Source: Egerieenecus sp048201975 (GTDB lineage: Bacteria > Bacillota > Clostridia > Christensenellales > Aristaeellaceae). From it: a stretch of 23,494 nucleotides of DNA. How positions within the stretch are numbered: the first letter of the stretch is position 1; every line of letters starts with the position of its first letter. A model generated the notes under the pieces. That model had not been told where the DNA came from. It saw only the letters and a list, made by a program, of their open reading frames with translations, and made no database searches. This document shows positions 6,542 through 13,875 of the stretch, piece after piece. A program made the position numbers and the translations under genes. The stretch covers positions 1 through 23,494 of the forward strand of contig DBFBGQ010000013.1 in NCBI GenBank assembly GCA_048201975.1, read 5' to 3'.

Positions 6542-7718
6542 CCCGGCGGAGCGCGCCGGCGGCATGGGTGCGGATCAGCAGCCGCTCGTACATCACGGCC
6601 ATGAGCAGCAGCACCGCCAGCAGGTAGACCGGCAGCAGCGCGATGTCCACATGGTTGGCCAGCAGGCCGAAGGCCGGGGGCATCAGGCAGGAACCGGTGT
6701 AGGCGCTGGCCATCTGCACGCCGATCATGGCCTGGGAGCGCTCCGGGCCAAAGTGCTCCGGGGTGCTGTGGATAATGGAGGGGTAGACGGGGGCGCAGCC
6801 CAGGCCGATGACGGCCAGGCCCCAGCAGGCCGCCGTCCCGCCCAGGGGCAGCCCCAGCACCAGGATGCCCAGCAGGATCACGCACTCCCCCAGGCGGATC
6901 ATCTGCCGGTCGTTGAGCTTCAGGGTGAGAAAGCCGCAGACGAAGCGCCCCGCGGTAATGCCCAGGAAGAACAGGCTGGCAAAGCCCGCCGCGGCCTCCT
7001 CGCTGACGCCCCGGTTCAGCACCAGGTAGCTGCTGGCCCACAGGCTGGCGGTAAGCTCCAGGGCGCAGTAGCAGAAGAAGGCCACCATGACCTCCCGGGC
7101 CCCGGGGATGCGCACCACCTGCCGCAGGGGCATGGGCTTGCCGCCGTTTTCCTCCACCCCGGCGGGGGCGGCATGGCGCTTCCACAGGGGCAGGCTCAGG
7201 AACAGCAGCGCCGTGAGCGCCATCTGCATCAAGGCGATGGTGCGGTAGCCCATGTTCCAGCTCTGTCCCCCGGTGAGGGTGTAGCCCATGATATACGGCC
7301 CCAGGGACGCGCCGATCCCCCACATGCAGTGCAGCCAGCTCATGTGCCGGCTGGCGTAGTGCAGGGCCACGTAATTGTTCAGGGAGGCGTCCACGCTCCC
7401 AGCCCCCAGCCCGTAGGGAATGGCCCACAGGCACAGCGCCAGGTAGCTATGGCTCAGGGAAAAGCCGCCCAGGGCCACCACCGTGAGCAGCACGCTCACC
7501 GCCGTGGTCAGTCCCGTGCCGAAGCGCCGGGTCGCCCGGTCGCTGAGCAGGCTGGATACGATGGTCCCCGCGGTGATGATCATCGAAATACCCCCGGAAT
7601 AGGACACCGGCACCGCGAATTCCTGATACATCACCGGCCAGGCCGCCCCCAGCAGCGCGTCCGGCAGGCCCAGGCTGATAAACGCTAGATAGATGATACC
7701 CAACAATAGAGAAACCAT
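6534..7718 (-). CDS. MFS transporter
   Basis: A 394-residue polytopic membrane protein with about 12 predicted helices and a central loop near residues 185-205 (KRHAAPAGVEENGGKP). The first helix carries FISLGLPDALLGAAWPVM, and SDRATRRFGTG (58-68) is the MFS signature loop between helices 2 and 3. GLGAGSVDASLNNYVA (about 103-118) is typical of FucP/Tsga-like sugar permeases, as is PSIIHSTPEHFG in the second half. It likely works as a secondary transporter for a sugar or related solute; the substrate is not predictable. The ATG at 7718 has GGAGG at good spacing. It is convergent with the parB-like gene (8-bp overlap) and monocistronic, facing a repeat-rich upstream region with no obvious promoter consensus. 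Confidence 0.88.
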   Translation of the reverse strand: MVSLLLGIIYLAFISLGLPDALLGAAWPVMYQEFAVPVSYSGGISMIITAGTIVSSLLSDRATRRFGTGLTTAVSVLLTVVALGGFSLSHSYLALCLWAIPYGLGAGSVDASLNNYVALHYASRHMSWLHCMWGIGASLGPYIMGYTLTGGQSWNMGYRTIALMQMALTALLFLSLPLWKRHAAPAGVEENGGKPMPLRQVVRIPGAREVMVAFFCYCALELTASLWASSYLVLNRGVSEEAAAGFASLFFLGITAGRFVCGFLTLKLNDRQMIRLGECVILLGILVLGLPLGGTAACWGLAVIGLGCAPVYPSIIHSTPEHFGPERSQAMIGVQMASAYTGSCLMPPAFGLLANHVDIALLPVYLLAVLLLMAVMYERLLIRTHAAGALRRAT

Positions 7719-7821
7719 GGAAGTATCCTCCTTGCCATAATGGAAAGAAACTCCTTGCTACAAACAAAAAAGAGTTTGAAGAACGTCCCCTTATTCAAAA
7801 AACCTTTTCTTCTTTCCCTAA

Positions 7822-7878
7822 CGTATGGGACCCGAAGGTTTCCAAAGGGAAAGGCGGGCATAGCCGCCAGGAAGGTTG
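7822..7878. repeat. dispersed intergenic repeat, module 2, copy A
   Basis: This 57-bp segment matches 17403-17459 with five mismatches by hand count. Both begin CGTATGGG, continue through CCGAAGGTT and CCAAAGGGAAA, and end CCGCCAGGAAGGTTG. The start of the window (187-209) has a shorter look-alike. Confidence 0.75.
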
Positions 7879-7946
7879 CCTTTTCCACCGGAAAAGGCAA
7901 TCCGCCTACGGCGGACTGGTTGGCTGCGCAAGGCGCAGGCAACCAG
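7876..7946. repeat. two adjacent hairpins in the intergenic mosaic
   Basis: Two strong stems follow module 2. The first is 7876-7886 with 7890-7900, an 11-bp perfect stem with a 3-nt loop. The second is 7916-7929 with 7933-7946, 13 of 14 bp paired with an AAG loop. They lie in the 692-bp non-coding stretch between the MFS and glycosyltransferase genes, where no open frame shows protein-like content. Confidence 0.6.
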
Positions 7947-7959
7947 CCTCGCGGCAGTG

Positions 7960-8032
7960 CATGCCCGCCTTTCTCAACCGAAACGAGCGGCGGTACGCCG
8001 CGACGATTGAGGTTGCGGAACGATCGGAAAGC
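7960..8032. repeat. dispersed intergenic repeat, module 1, copy B
   Basis: This is about 80% alike to 3135-3208, with one single-base gap and a cluster of changes near the middle. A degraded third copy lies at 8312-8332 (CCCGGCTTTTTCAACCGAA). In both copies B and C the sequence just upstream contains CAACCAGCCT and GCGGC, so the module extends leftward at these loci. Confidence 0.7.
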
Positions 8033-8068
8033 CTTTTGGTCGCCTCCGCAGAGGATCAACCTTCTGCA

Positions 8069-8114
8069 CTTGCAAGAATGCATTATGGAGCTTGCAGAAA
8101 TTGTGAGGTCAAAT
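8069..8114. repeat. dispersed intergenic repeat, module 3, partial copy
   Basis: It starts CTTGCAAGAATGCATT, has a second CTTGCA about 14 bp later, and ends TGTGAGGTCAAAT. It matches the right part of the 17483-17552 copy and, more weakly, 13680-13747. TTGCAAG and CTTGCA(A) make an imperfect inverted repeat in each copy. Confidence 0.7.
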
Positions 8115-8130
8115 ACTTTGCCGGCAACCT

Positions 8131-8167
8131 GACGCCTCCCGGAACGCGCTGCGCTCCGGGAGGCGTT
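8131..8167. terminator. strong GC hairpin, terminator-like
   Basis: A 13-bp stem (8131-8143 with 8155-8167, one G-U pair on the plus strand) has an 11-nt loop. No long U-tract follows on either side. It lies about 240 bp past the glycosyltransferase stop on the minus strand. The rest of 8168-8410 holds smaller stems (8232-8253, 8291-8306) and the degraded module 1 copy. Confidence 0.45.
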
Positions 8168-8410
8168 GTGGCATATGGGAAAGGCATGAATTTTTGGATG
8201 GGATTCCAGGGACGAAATTTCCGGCTTCCCAGCCTGCAAAAGGTTCAGCAGGCAGGGGGCTCGAAGACTTTCGGAGGAAAAGGGAGGCAACCAGCCTTGC
8301 GGCTGGATGCGCCCGGCTTTTTCAACCGAAGCCGGCAGCTGCACGCCGGGAGAAAGGCGCTTCCGCCAGCACCTCCGCCCGGCCGCCGGCGCTTCGCGCC
8401 TGCGGGTGGG

Positions 8411-9244
8411 TCACAGGGCGATTTGCCAGTCGCGGCGGGTCAGCTGGGCATAGTGCTGGTAGAGGATGCCGAAGCGGTGGATGTACTTGGGCTTCCAGGG
8501 CTTCTCCTTGCCGCAGAAGTGGAGGATGGCCGTGTGCTGCATCACCCAGGACATGTCCCAGCGGCCGCTGCTACGGACCAGGTAACTGCTGTAATTGCGG
8601 GCGTCATAGTTCCACAGCACGTCTTCCAGGGGGAGAATCCGCTGGCTGTACATGGCGTTGAGGATGTCCTGGTCCGGCAGGATCAGCTCCCGGCGGTGCT
8701 GCTCCACATACCGAAAGATCTGCCGGGGAACGATCTCCCGCCGCCCGGCCTCCAGATCCATCAGCAGCACGCCGGAGTTGAAGTAATCCTGCTCGGTTCC
8801 CAAGCGCAGCTGGTTGACGCTGCTGGCAAGCTCCGTTTTGCCCGTGTGGGCGGCGGCGGCAAAGAGATTGCCCTGCAGGTCCGTCTCCCACAGGGGCCGG
8901 AGGGGGTTGATGACCAGGGTGTCCGGGTCCAGATAGAGAACCCGCCGGAGCTCCACGGAGAGCAGATGGGGGGCCAGCAGACGGTAGTACATCTCCTTGG
9001 GATACTGCCGGGTGACGGGGGCTCCCTGGAACAGGCCGTCCTCCACCCGGACCGGCATCAACGCATACCCGTATGCATCGCACTGCCGGCGAACTCCGTC
9101 CAGGGCCGCCTCCGGGATGCCGCTGTGGAGCAGCGCGAGGCCAAAGGTCTCCTGCGGGTTGTTCACCCATAGGGAGGTGAGCAGCACCTGAAGCTGGGGA
9201 AGATAGTTCTGGTCCAGCGTGGTCAAAAGGAAAATTGAATCCAT
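8411..9244 (-). CDS. glycosyltransferase family 8 protein
   Basis: A 277-residue GT-A fold glycosyltransferase of the lipopolysaccharide galactosyl/glucosyltransferase or glycogenin-like type (GT8). It would transfer a hexose from a UDP- or other nucleotide sugar to a surface glycan or lipid at the inner face of the membrane. Visible are the N-terminal strand IFLLTTLDQNYLPQLQVLLTS (4-24), the metal-binding DPDT (106-109) after VLYL, DYFNSGVLLMDL near 155, PDQDILN near 195 and the C-terminal HFCGKEKPWK (about 245), all GT8 hallmarks. The ATG at 9244 has GGGAGGGG upstream and fits the family start better than the upstream in-frame ATG. It lies 99 bp after the HdeD-like gene on the same strand with no clear terminator, so it may be the last gene of the ftsH unit. 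Confidence 0.9.
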   Translation of the reverse strand: MDSIFLLTTLDQNYLPQLQVLLTSLWVNNPQETFGLALLHSGIPEAALDGVRRQCDAYGYALMPVRVEDGLFQGAPVTRQYPKEMYYRLLAPHLLSVELRRVLYLDPDTLVINPLRPLWETDLQGNLFAAAAHTGKTELASSVNQLRLGTEQDYFNSGVLLMDLEAGRREIVPRQIFRYVEQHRRELILPDQDILNAMYSQRILPLEDVLWNYDARNYSSYLVRSSGRWDMSWVMQHTAILHFCGKEKPWKPKYIHRFGILYQHYAQLTRRDWQIAL

Positions 9245-9343
9245 ACGCGCGCCCCTCCCTGTCGGCGGTTCTTCCGTTCCGGGCATGAAGACGTCCTCTG
9301 TTTCAGCACAGGGCCTTTTCGCCAAGCGAATCCAGGCGCCCCT

Positions 9344-9886
9344 TTAGCGCCGCGTTCCCATGCGGCTGGCCGCCATGACCACCGCGTCGATGCCCAGCAA
9401 AATGAGGTAGGAGCTCGCGAAAAAGCGCAGCGTTGCAAGCGTGAACACCGGCCGCAGGCACATCAGGAAGCCCAGGACCAGGCCGATGATATTCAATATC
9501 AGCGTGAAGTAGTAAACGCCGTTGCCCGCCACATAGCGAACATGGTTCAGCTGGGTAAGGCGGGAGATGCAGTGGGCGATGAACCAGATGGGGAACAGCA
9601 CGGTCAGCACCAGAACCCCTGTGCGGGGGTAGATCACCAGGATGATGCCGGACATGACGCTCAGTATCCCGGCGATCAGGGACAGAACGGGACCGAAGCC
9701 CGTGTACCGCTCCACCTGAATATACAGGATGATGTCCGCTATGCCCATGACCACGGCGGCCACCCCGTAGGCAAACACCAGGCTGGTCAGGGCAAGATCC
9801 GGCTGCGCAAACGCCAGTACCCCCAGCACAATCAGTATGATGCCAATGGCCAGCTCCAGCCAGCCAAATCCCGAACGCCTGCTCAT
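9344..9886 (-). CDS. HdeD-family (DUF308) membrane protein
   Basis: A 180-residue integral membrane protein with six predicted helices (about 10-27, 31-53, 64-84, 88-108, 124-143, 150-171) and basic ends. Helix pairs separated by short loops and the internal pattern IGIILIVLGVLAFAQPD / IAGILSVMSGIILVIYPR are typical of the HdeD/DUF308 duplication. HdeD in E. coli is linked to acid stress; the molecular role is unknown. Its ATG overlaps the ftsH stop (ATGA), so the two are translationally coupled. The coupling suggests a link to FtsH-dependent membrane protein quality control, but this is an inference from position. Confidence 0.85.
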   Translation of the reverse strand: MSRRSGFGWLELAIGIILIVLGVLAFAQPDLALTSLVFAYGVAAVVMGIADIILYIQVERYTGFGPVLSLIAGILSVMSGIILVIYPRTGVLVLTVLFPIWFIAHCISRLTQLNHVRYVAGNGVYYFTLILNIIGLVLGFLMCLRPVFTLATLRFFASSYLILLGIDAVVMAASRMGTRR

Positions 9887-11712
9887 TGCTTTTCGCCTCC
9901 CGTCAGGATCGACATGAACTCCTCGCCGGTGATGGTTTCCTTTTCATAGAGGAACTTGGCCAACTCGTCGAGCTTCGCCCGGTTGCTTTCCAGGAGCTTT
10001 TTGGCCTTTTCATGCTGGCGCTTCACCAGCTCCACCACCTTCCGGTCAATCTCCCGCTGGGTTTCAGGGGAGCAGGCCAGGGAAGTATCGCCGCCCAGGT
10101 ACTGGTTGTTGACGGTCTCCATGGCTACCATGTCAAAGTCCTCGCTCATGCCATAGCGGGTAATCATGGCCCGGGCCAGCTTGGTGGCCTGCTCGATATC
10201 GTTGGAGGCGCCGGTGGTGTAGGAGCCGAAGACGACCTCCTCGGCAGCCCGGCCGCCGGTGAATGTGGCGATCTTGTTCTCGATCTCTTCCTTTGTCAGC
10301 AGGTACTTGTCCCCGCTGTCCACCTGCATGGTGTAGCCCAGCGCGCCGGAGGTGCGGGGAATGATGGTGATCTTCTGCACCGGAGCGGAATTGTCTTGCT
10401 TTGCCGCCACCAGCGCGTGGCCGATCTCGTGGTAAGCCACCACCCGCTTCTCATGGTCGGAGAGCACGGCGTTTTTCTTCTGATAGCCGGCGATGACCAC
10501 CTCGATGCTCTCTTCCAGGTCGGCCTGGTTGACGATGGTGCGCCCGTTGCGCACCGCGCGAAGGGCGGCCTCGTTGATGATGTTGGCCAGCTCCGCGCCG
10601 GAGGCGCCGGAAGCCATGCGGGCGATGGTGTGGAGATCCACGTCCGCGGCAGTCTTGATCTTCTTGGCGTGAACCTTCAGGATAGCCTCCCGGCCTGCCA
10701 GGTCGGGCAGCTCCACGGGTACCCGCCGGTCAAACCGGCCAGGACGGGTGAGCGCGGGATCCAGGGACTCGGGCCGGTTGGTGGCGGCCAGGATGATGAC
10801 GCCGGTGTTTTCCTCAAAGCCGTCCATTTCCGTGAGCAGCTGGTTCAGCGTCTGCTCCCGCTCGTCGTTGCCGCCATAGCCGCTGCCGGAGTTGCGCTTC
10901 TGGCCGATGGCGTCGATCTCGTCAATGAACACGATGCAGGGGGCCTTCTCCTTGGCCTGCTTGAACAGATCCCGAACCTTGGACGCGCCCATGCCAACAA
11001 ACATTTCCACAAACTCCGAACCGGACATGGAGAAGAAGGGCACGTTGGCTTCCCCTGCCACCGCCTTGGCCAGCATGGTCTTGCCGGTGCCTGGGGGGCC
11101 CACCAGCAGGACGCCCTTGGGCATGGACGCGCCAGCCTCGGTGTACTTCTTGGGGTTGTGGAGATAGTCCACGATCTCCTTCAAACTCTCCTTGGCCTCT
11201 TCCTCGCCGGCTACATCGGCAAATTTAATGCCCTTGGTGGATTGGACGTAGACCTTGGCGTTGCTCTTCCCCATGCCGAAGGCCATGGAGTTTTTGCCGC
11301 CGGCCTGCTCCATGAGCTTCTTGCTCATGTATTGCCCCAGGCCCACAAAGATGAGCACCGGCAGCACAAACGTCAGCACAAAATTCCAGATGGGCGAAAT
11401 GGGCTCCTCAATCACGCGGGTAAACTCCGCGCCAGCCTGGTAGAGCCGCGCCGTAAGCGTGGGATCCTCCATGGGCGTAGTCTTGTAGACGATGTTTCCG
11501 GTTTTGTCGGTGAACAGAATCTGGGTGTCCTCCACCTGCACCACGCCGATGGTCTGGTCGTCGATCATGTCCATAAAGGTGCCGTAGCCCACCTCTACCA
11601 CCTGGCTCTGGGTGAATAGAGGCGTGATCAGCAGATTGAACAGCAGAATGATCAGTAGAACGATGCCATAGTAATAGAGCAAAGGTTTCTTGGGCGATTG
11701 TACTTCTTTCAT
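9883..11712 (-). CDS. ftsH: ATP-dependent zinc metalloprotease FtsH
   Basis: A 609-residue membrane-anchored AAA+ protease that degrades misfolded membrane proteins and regulatory substrates. Two transmembrane helices (about 12-32 and 109-126) flank a short extracytoplasmic domain. The AAA module has Walker A GPPGTGKT (205-212), Walker B IVFIDEID (260-267) and the second region of homology (TNRPESLDPALTRPGRFDRR, 311-330). The zinc motif HEIGH is at 428-432, with a third ligand in the GASNDIEQAT segment (501-510). FVGM in the 230s is the pore motif. Every expected motif is intact and length is normal, though the linker and C-terminal tail are short. It follows the coiled-coil gene by 15 bp and overlaps the HdeD-like gene by 4 bp. 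Confidence 0.97.
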   Translation of the reverse strand: MKEVQSPKKPLLYYYGIVLLIILLFNLLITPLFTQSQVVEVGYGTFMDMIDDQTIGVVQVEDTQILFTDKTGNIVYKTTPMEDPTLTARLYQAGAEFTRVIEEPISPIWNFVLTFVLPVLIFVGLGQYMSKKLMEQAGGKNSMAFGMGKSNAKVYVQSTKGIKFADVAGEEEAKESLKEIVDYLHNPKKYTEAGASMPKGVLLVGPPGTGKTMLAKAVAGEANVPFFSMSGSEFVEMFVGMGASKVRDLFKQAKEKAPCIVFIDEIDAIGQKRNSGSGYGGNDEREQTLNQLLTEMDGFEENTGVIILAATNRPESLDPALTRPGRFDRRVPVELPDLAGREAILKVHAKKIKTAADVDLHTIARMASGASGAELANIINEAALRAVRNGRTIVNQADLEESIEVVIAGYQKKNAVLSDHEKRVVAYHEIGHALVAAKQDNSAPVQKITIIPRTSGALGYTMQVDSGDKYLLTKEEIENKIATFTGGRAAEEVVFGSYTTGASNDIEQATKLARAMITRYGMSEDFDMVAMETVNNQYLGGDTSLACSPETQREIDRKVVELVKRQHEKAKKLLESNRAKLDELAKFLYEKETITGEEFMSILTGGEKQ

Positions 11713-11727
11713 GCGGGTCTCCTTCCT

Positions 11728-12141
11728 TTATTCCCGGTCGGTTAGCTGGGCGTCGATGGCTTCCATGGCGAGCAGCAGCGCCCGATTGGCTGCCTGCACG
11801 GCAAAGTCCAGGGCGTACTCTGCCAGGAGGATCTTTTCCTCCGCCCGGTAGTCCGCGTCCTCGCGGTCCACCGCCTGCGCCTCAAGCCCCGCTTTGGCCT
11901 TTTGGATGATCTGTTCAATCTCTTCGTAGGTATTGGCCAGCGTTGCGACAACTTCCGCTCGGGACAGCTGCAGTTTCTTTTGCAGGGTCAGCTCCGTCTC
12001 CGCGCATTCCTTGGACAAGGCGCTGATCTCCTTCCGAAGCTGCTCATGGCCGGCCGTCTCGCTGAGATGGATGCGGCTGCTTAGCCGGGAAAGCTGATCA
12101 TCCAATTCGCAGAGTTTGACAGACAGAATCTCATGTGCCAC
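11728..12141 (-). CDS. small coiled-coil protein, function unknown
   Basis: A 137-residue soluble protein, acidic overall, with no family I recognise. Residues 5-85 are heptad-rich and look like a coiled coil (LCELDDQLSRLSSRIHL, then LRKEISALSKECAETELTLQ), and the C-terminal half is Ala/Leu-rich and also helical (YALDFAVQAANRALLLAMEA). There is no signal peptide or membrane helix. The GTG at 12141 is chosen because AAGGAAGG lies about 6 bp before it; the open frame continues upstream across the neighbouring gene, which has no similarity to this one. It lies 16 bp downstream of the four-helix membrane protein and 15 bp upstream of ftsH, so it is almost certainly co-transcribed and may be a partner or adaptor of that complex. 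That role is inferred from position only. Confidence 0.7.
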   Translation of the reverse strand: MAHEILSVKLCELDDQLSRLSSRIHLSETAGHEQLRKEISALSKECAETELTLQKKLQLSRAEVVATLANTYEEIEQIIQKAKAGLEAQAVDREDADYRAEEKILLAEYALDFAVQAANRALLLAMEAIDAQLTDRE

Positions 12142-12157
12142 GCTGTTCCTTCCTTTC

Positions 12158-12628
12158 TCAAGCCCCATAGGAGCTTTCCTTGGGCGCGTGCGCCCGGAGA
12201 AAGATTGCCAGGCCTGCCAGCCCCAGCAGCAGGATGACCGCGCACAAAGCCACATGCAGCCCGAAGTACGCGCCCACGCGGTACACGCTGCAGCCCAGAT
12301 AGCCCCACAGCCCGGAGATCCCCATGACGATGCCCATGATGGGAATCACCGGATACTTCGCCAGCTTGACACAGCAGGCGATGGCGGCTACGGCCAGAAC
12401 CAAAACCAGTATGGGCATGCCGATGACGCTGTTGAGGCTGAACTCTCCTACGCTTTCCTCCAGGTAGGTCGTGAGCGCATCGTTTTCCGTGGGGAACCAC
12501 ACATAGCCCTGGATGGATACGTTGATCCCCTCGCTCTGCCAGTAGGGGCAAAACTGCAAAACCGCCAGGAGCGCCATCAAAATTGCAAGGAGTATATTGA
12601 TTGCTTTACAAACAGCCTGTTTCATCAT
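12158..12628 (-). CDS. four-helix membrane protein, function unknown
   Basis: A 156-residue membrane protein with likely helices at about 8-26, 67-87, 94-113 and 124-145, an extracytoplasmic loop of about 40 residues after the first helix (YWQSEGINVSIQGYVWFP, then EESVGEFSLNS) and a short cytosolic tail. I recognise no family. The start is placed at the first ATG of the pair at 12628 because AGAAAGG precedes it by 9 bp; an ATG at 12637 is in frame but overlaps that site. A near-consensus promoter lies about 31 bp upstream, so this is the first gene of the ftsH unit. Its position suggests a membrane component that works with FtsH or is regulated with it. Confidence 0.7.
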   Translation of the reverse strand: MMKQAVCKAINILLAILMALLAVLQFCPYWQSEGINVSIQGYVWFPTENDALTTYLEESVGEFSLNSVIGMPILVLVLAVAAIACCVKLAKYPVIPIMGIVMGISGLWGYLGCSVYRVGAYFGLHVALCAVILLLGLAGLAIFLRAHAPKESSYGA

Positions 12629-12658
12629 GGATTCCATCCTTTCTGTTTGATTGTCTTG

Positions 12659-12687
12659 ATTGTAAGGCGCGGAAGCGGATGTGTCCA
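12659..12687 (-). promoter_or_regulatory. promoter of the ftsH unit
   Basis: TGGACA (12687-12682), a 17-bp spacer and TACAAT (12664-12659) on the minus strand lie about 31 bp upstream of the first gene. Transcript start is expected near 12652. No clear operator palindrome is present in this promoter. Confidence 0.65.
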
Positions 12688-12719
12688 TTTGCAGTCATGG
12701 CAATGTGTATAGACAAAAG

Positions 12720-12752
12720 CGCCGGAATGTAAAAGAGCTTTACATTCCGGCG
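12720..12752 (-). terminator. terminator after the TetR gene
   Basis: A 14-bp perfect stem (12720-12733 with 12739-12752) has a 5-nt loop and, on the minus strand, is followed by CTTTTGTC. It lies between the TetR gene (stop at 12930) and the promoter of the ftsH unit, so it separates the two. Confidence 0.7.
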
Positions 12753-12836
12753 AAACTGTTCATCCATTAAAGCTGCTTTTTCGAGAAAGCGAGTCCGATC
12801 TACCAGAGGTTGTCCGAAGTTGTAAGAAATGAAAAC

Positions 12837-12922
12837 CGGAGGGGCCGTTGCCCCTCCGACGCCTCCCATGAGGTTTTCGACAGCCTGAACAAAGCGCCTC
12901 GCTTTGTCAACGCGCTGAAACC
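12837..12922. repeat. hairpin pair with CGCTGA-type tails, relative of 27-56
   Basis: Hairpin one is 12837-12845 with 12850-12858 (9-bp perfect stem, CGTT loop). After TTTTCGACAGCCTGA comes hairpin two, 12889-12896 with 12900-12907 (8-bp perfect, CCT loop), then CAACGCGCTGAAA. The second resembles the element at 27-56 in design but not in stem sequence. It lies just past the TetR gene's stop codon. Confidence 0.5.
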
Positions 12923-12929
12923 GGCAAAG

Positions 12930-13472
12930 TTATTTTTCGCTTTGCGTTTGGGTATCCCTCGTCATCAGGCAATAAACCGTATGGACGATTTCATCCAGGT
13001 GTTCTGAGTCCGCCTCCGTCCACTCCCGCAGCAGGCCAAGAACCGCATTGCTGTGGTAGCGCAGAATGAATCTGCCCTCCGCATGGGAACGTGAATCGTA
13101 GAAGTTCTTCATTTCCGCTGCCTGGGCGAAGAATTCCTGCATATAGTGGCGCATGAGCTGCTCCAGCTCCGCCCGGTAATTGCTGTCCATGCCGCGCTTG
13201 ATGCTGGGGAGCATGTTGGTCGCCATAACAAAAAAGCAGCGCAGCCCGTCCTCGGCGCTTCCCTGGGAAAGCACCTTCTGCAGCATCCGGTCGGTTTCTT
13301 TTTCAATCATCCAGCGGAACAGCTCCGGAATATCCTCAAAATGATAGTAAAACGCCTGCCGGGTAATGTGGCATTGCTCCACAATATCCTTGACGGTCAG
13401 CTTTTTCACATGACGGTCCATCAAAAGTGTCCGCGCAGCTTCGGCAATCAGCTCCTTCATCTCAACGGGCAA
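12930..13472 (-). CDS. TetR/AcrR family transcriptional regulator
   Basis: A 180-residue DNA-binding repressor-type protein. The N-terminal TetR helix-turn-helix is clear (LTVKDIVEQCHITRQAFYYH, residues 25-44, followed by the typical FEDIPELFRW), and the remaining residues are the helical ligand-binding and dimer domain, which is too divergent to name a ligand. It begins with TTG at 13472: AAGGAG lies about 10 bp upstream, whereas the ATG at 13460 is over 20 bp from any site. It is divergent from the GyrI-like gene and has its own promoter with palindromes across the -10 box and in the spacer, consistent with autorepression. Its other targets are unknown; the ftsH unit downstream is a candidate, but a terminator lies between. 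Confidence 0.88.
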   Translation of the reverse strand: MPVEMKELIAEAARTLLMDRHVKKLTVKDIVEQCHITRQAFYYHFEDIPELFRWMIEKETDRMLQKVLSQGSAEDGLRCFFVMATNMLPSIKRGMDSNYRAELEQLMRHYMQEFFAQAAEMKNFYDSRSHAEGRFILRYHSNAVLGLLREWTEADSEHLDEIVHTVYCLMTRDTQTQSEK

Positions 13473-13509
13473 GCAAAATCATCTCCTTGACGCGCAATGC
13501 TTCTATTCT

Positions 13510-13538
13510 ATTATAGAACTTTATGGCGCCATTTGCAA
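13510..13538 (-). promoter_or_regulatory. tetR promoter with two palindromes
   Basis: TTGCAA (13538-13533), a 17-bp spacer and TATAAT (13515-13510) on the minus strand form a strong promoter. A perfect 13-nt palindrome TTCTATTATAGAA (13506-13518) covers the -10 box, and the perfect 10-bp palindrome ATGGCGCCAT (13523-13532) fills the spacer next to the -35 box. Both are good candidates for an operator of the TetR protein itself. Confidence 0.7.
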
Positions 13539-13679
13539 TCCGCGGAGGAGGCGGACGACGCGAAGAAGGCGCATTGCAGAAAGGCAGGGCTGCGGCGCGC
13601 GACGCTCAGTGCGCCTTAGAATTATGATATTTTAGCAGTCAGCGTCGCATGGCGACTTGACATTTCGAAGAAGGGTCCG

Positions 13680-13747
13680 CCTTGCAGGCGCGAAATCCCT
13701 CCGTTTGCAAGAATGCAATACGCAACTTGCAAATCAGGCGATCAAAT
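13680..13747. repeat. dispersed intergenic repeat, module 3, copy at 13.7 kb
   Basis: It matches 17483-17552 from CCTTGCAGGCGCGAAATCCCT through TTGCAAGAATGCA, then diverges around a second CTTGCAA and resumes ATCAAAT. It also contains the TTGCAAG / CTTGCAA inverted pair. It lies between the divergent TetR and GyrI-like promoters. Confidence 0.7.
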
Positions 13748-13809
13748 GCAAGCGCCATGCAGATAGGATTTGCTGACGGCCAGCCTTGCCCTCCAGGCTG
13801 GGGAATGAA

Positions 13810-13838
13810 TTGACAAGGGTATACCCAGGCGATATAAT
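13810..13838 (+). promoter_or_regulatory. promoter of the GyrI-like gene with central palindrome
   Basis: TTGACA (13810-13815), a 17-bp spacer and TATAAT (13833-13838) are a perfect consensus sigma-A promoter. The perfect 10-bp palindrome GGGTATACCC (13817-13826) lies in the spacer directly after the -35 box and is a likely operator. The upstream gap 13539-13809 holds no open frame. Confidence 0.85.
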
Positions 13839-13875
13839 CCATGCCATCGGCAACATGAACGGAAGGAGCGATCGA

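Noticed and set aside
6564..7688. Long plus-strand frame opposite the MFS gene
   Set aside because: His/Gln/Gly-rich antisense shadow; no domain visible.
7822..8170. CRISPR array
   Set aside because: Repeats are few, unevenly spaced and not of constant length, and no cas gene is near.
7685..8344. Minus-strand open frame across the intergenic mosaic
   Set aside because: It crosses repeat modules and hairpins and has no protein-like pattern.
9886..11619. Long plus-strand frame opposite ftsH
   Set aside because: Antisense shadow of an intact ftsH with all motifs.
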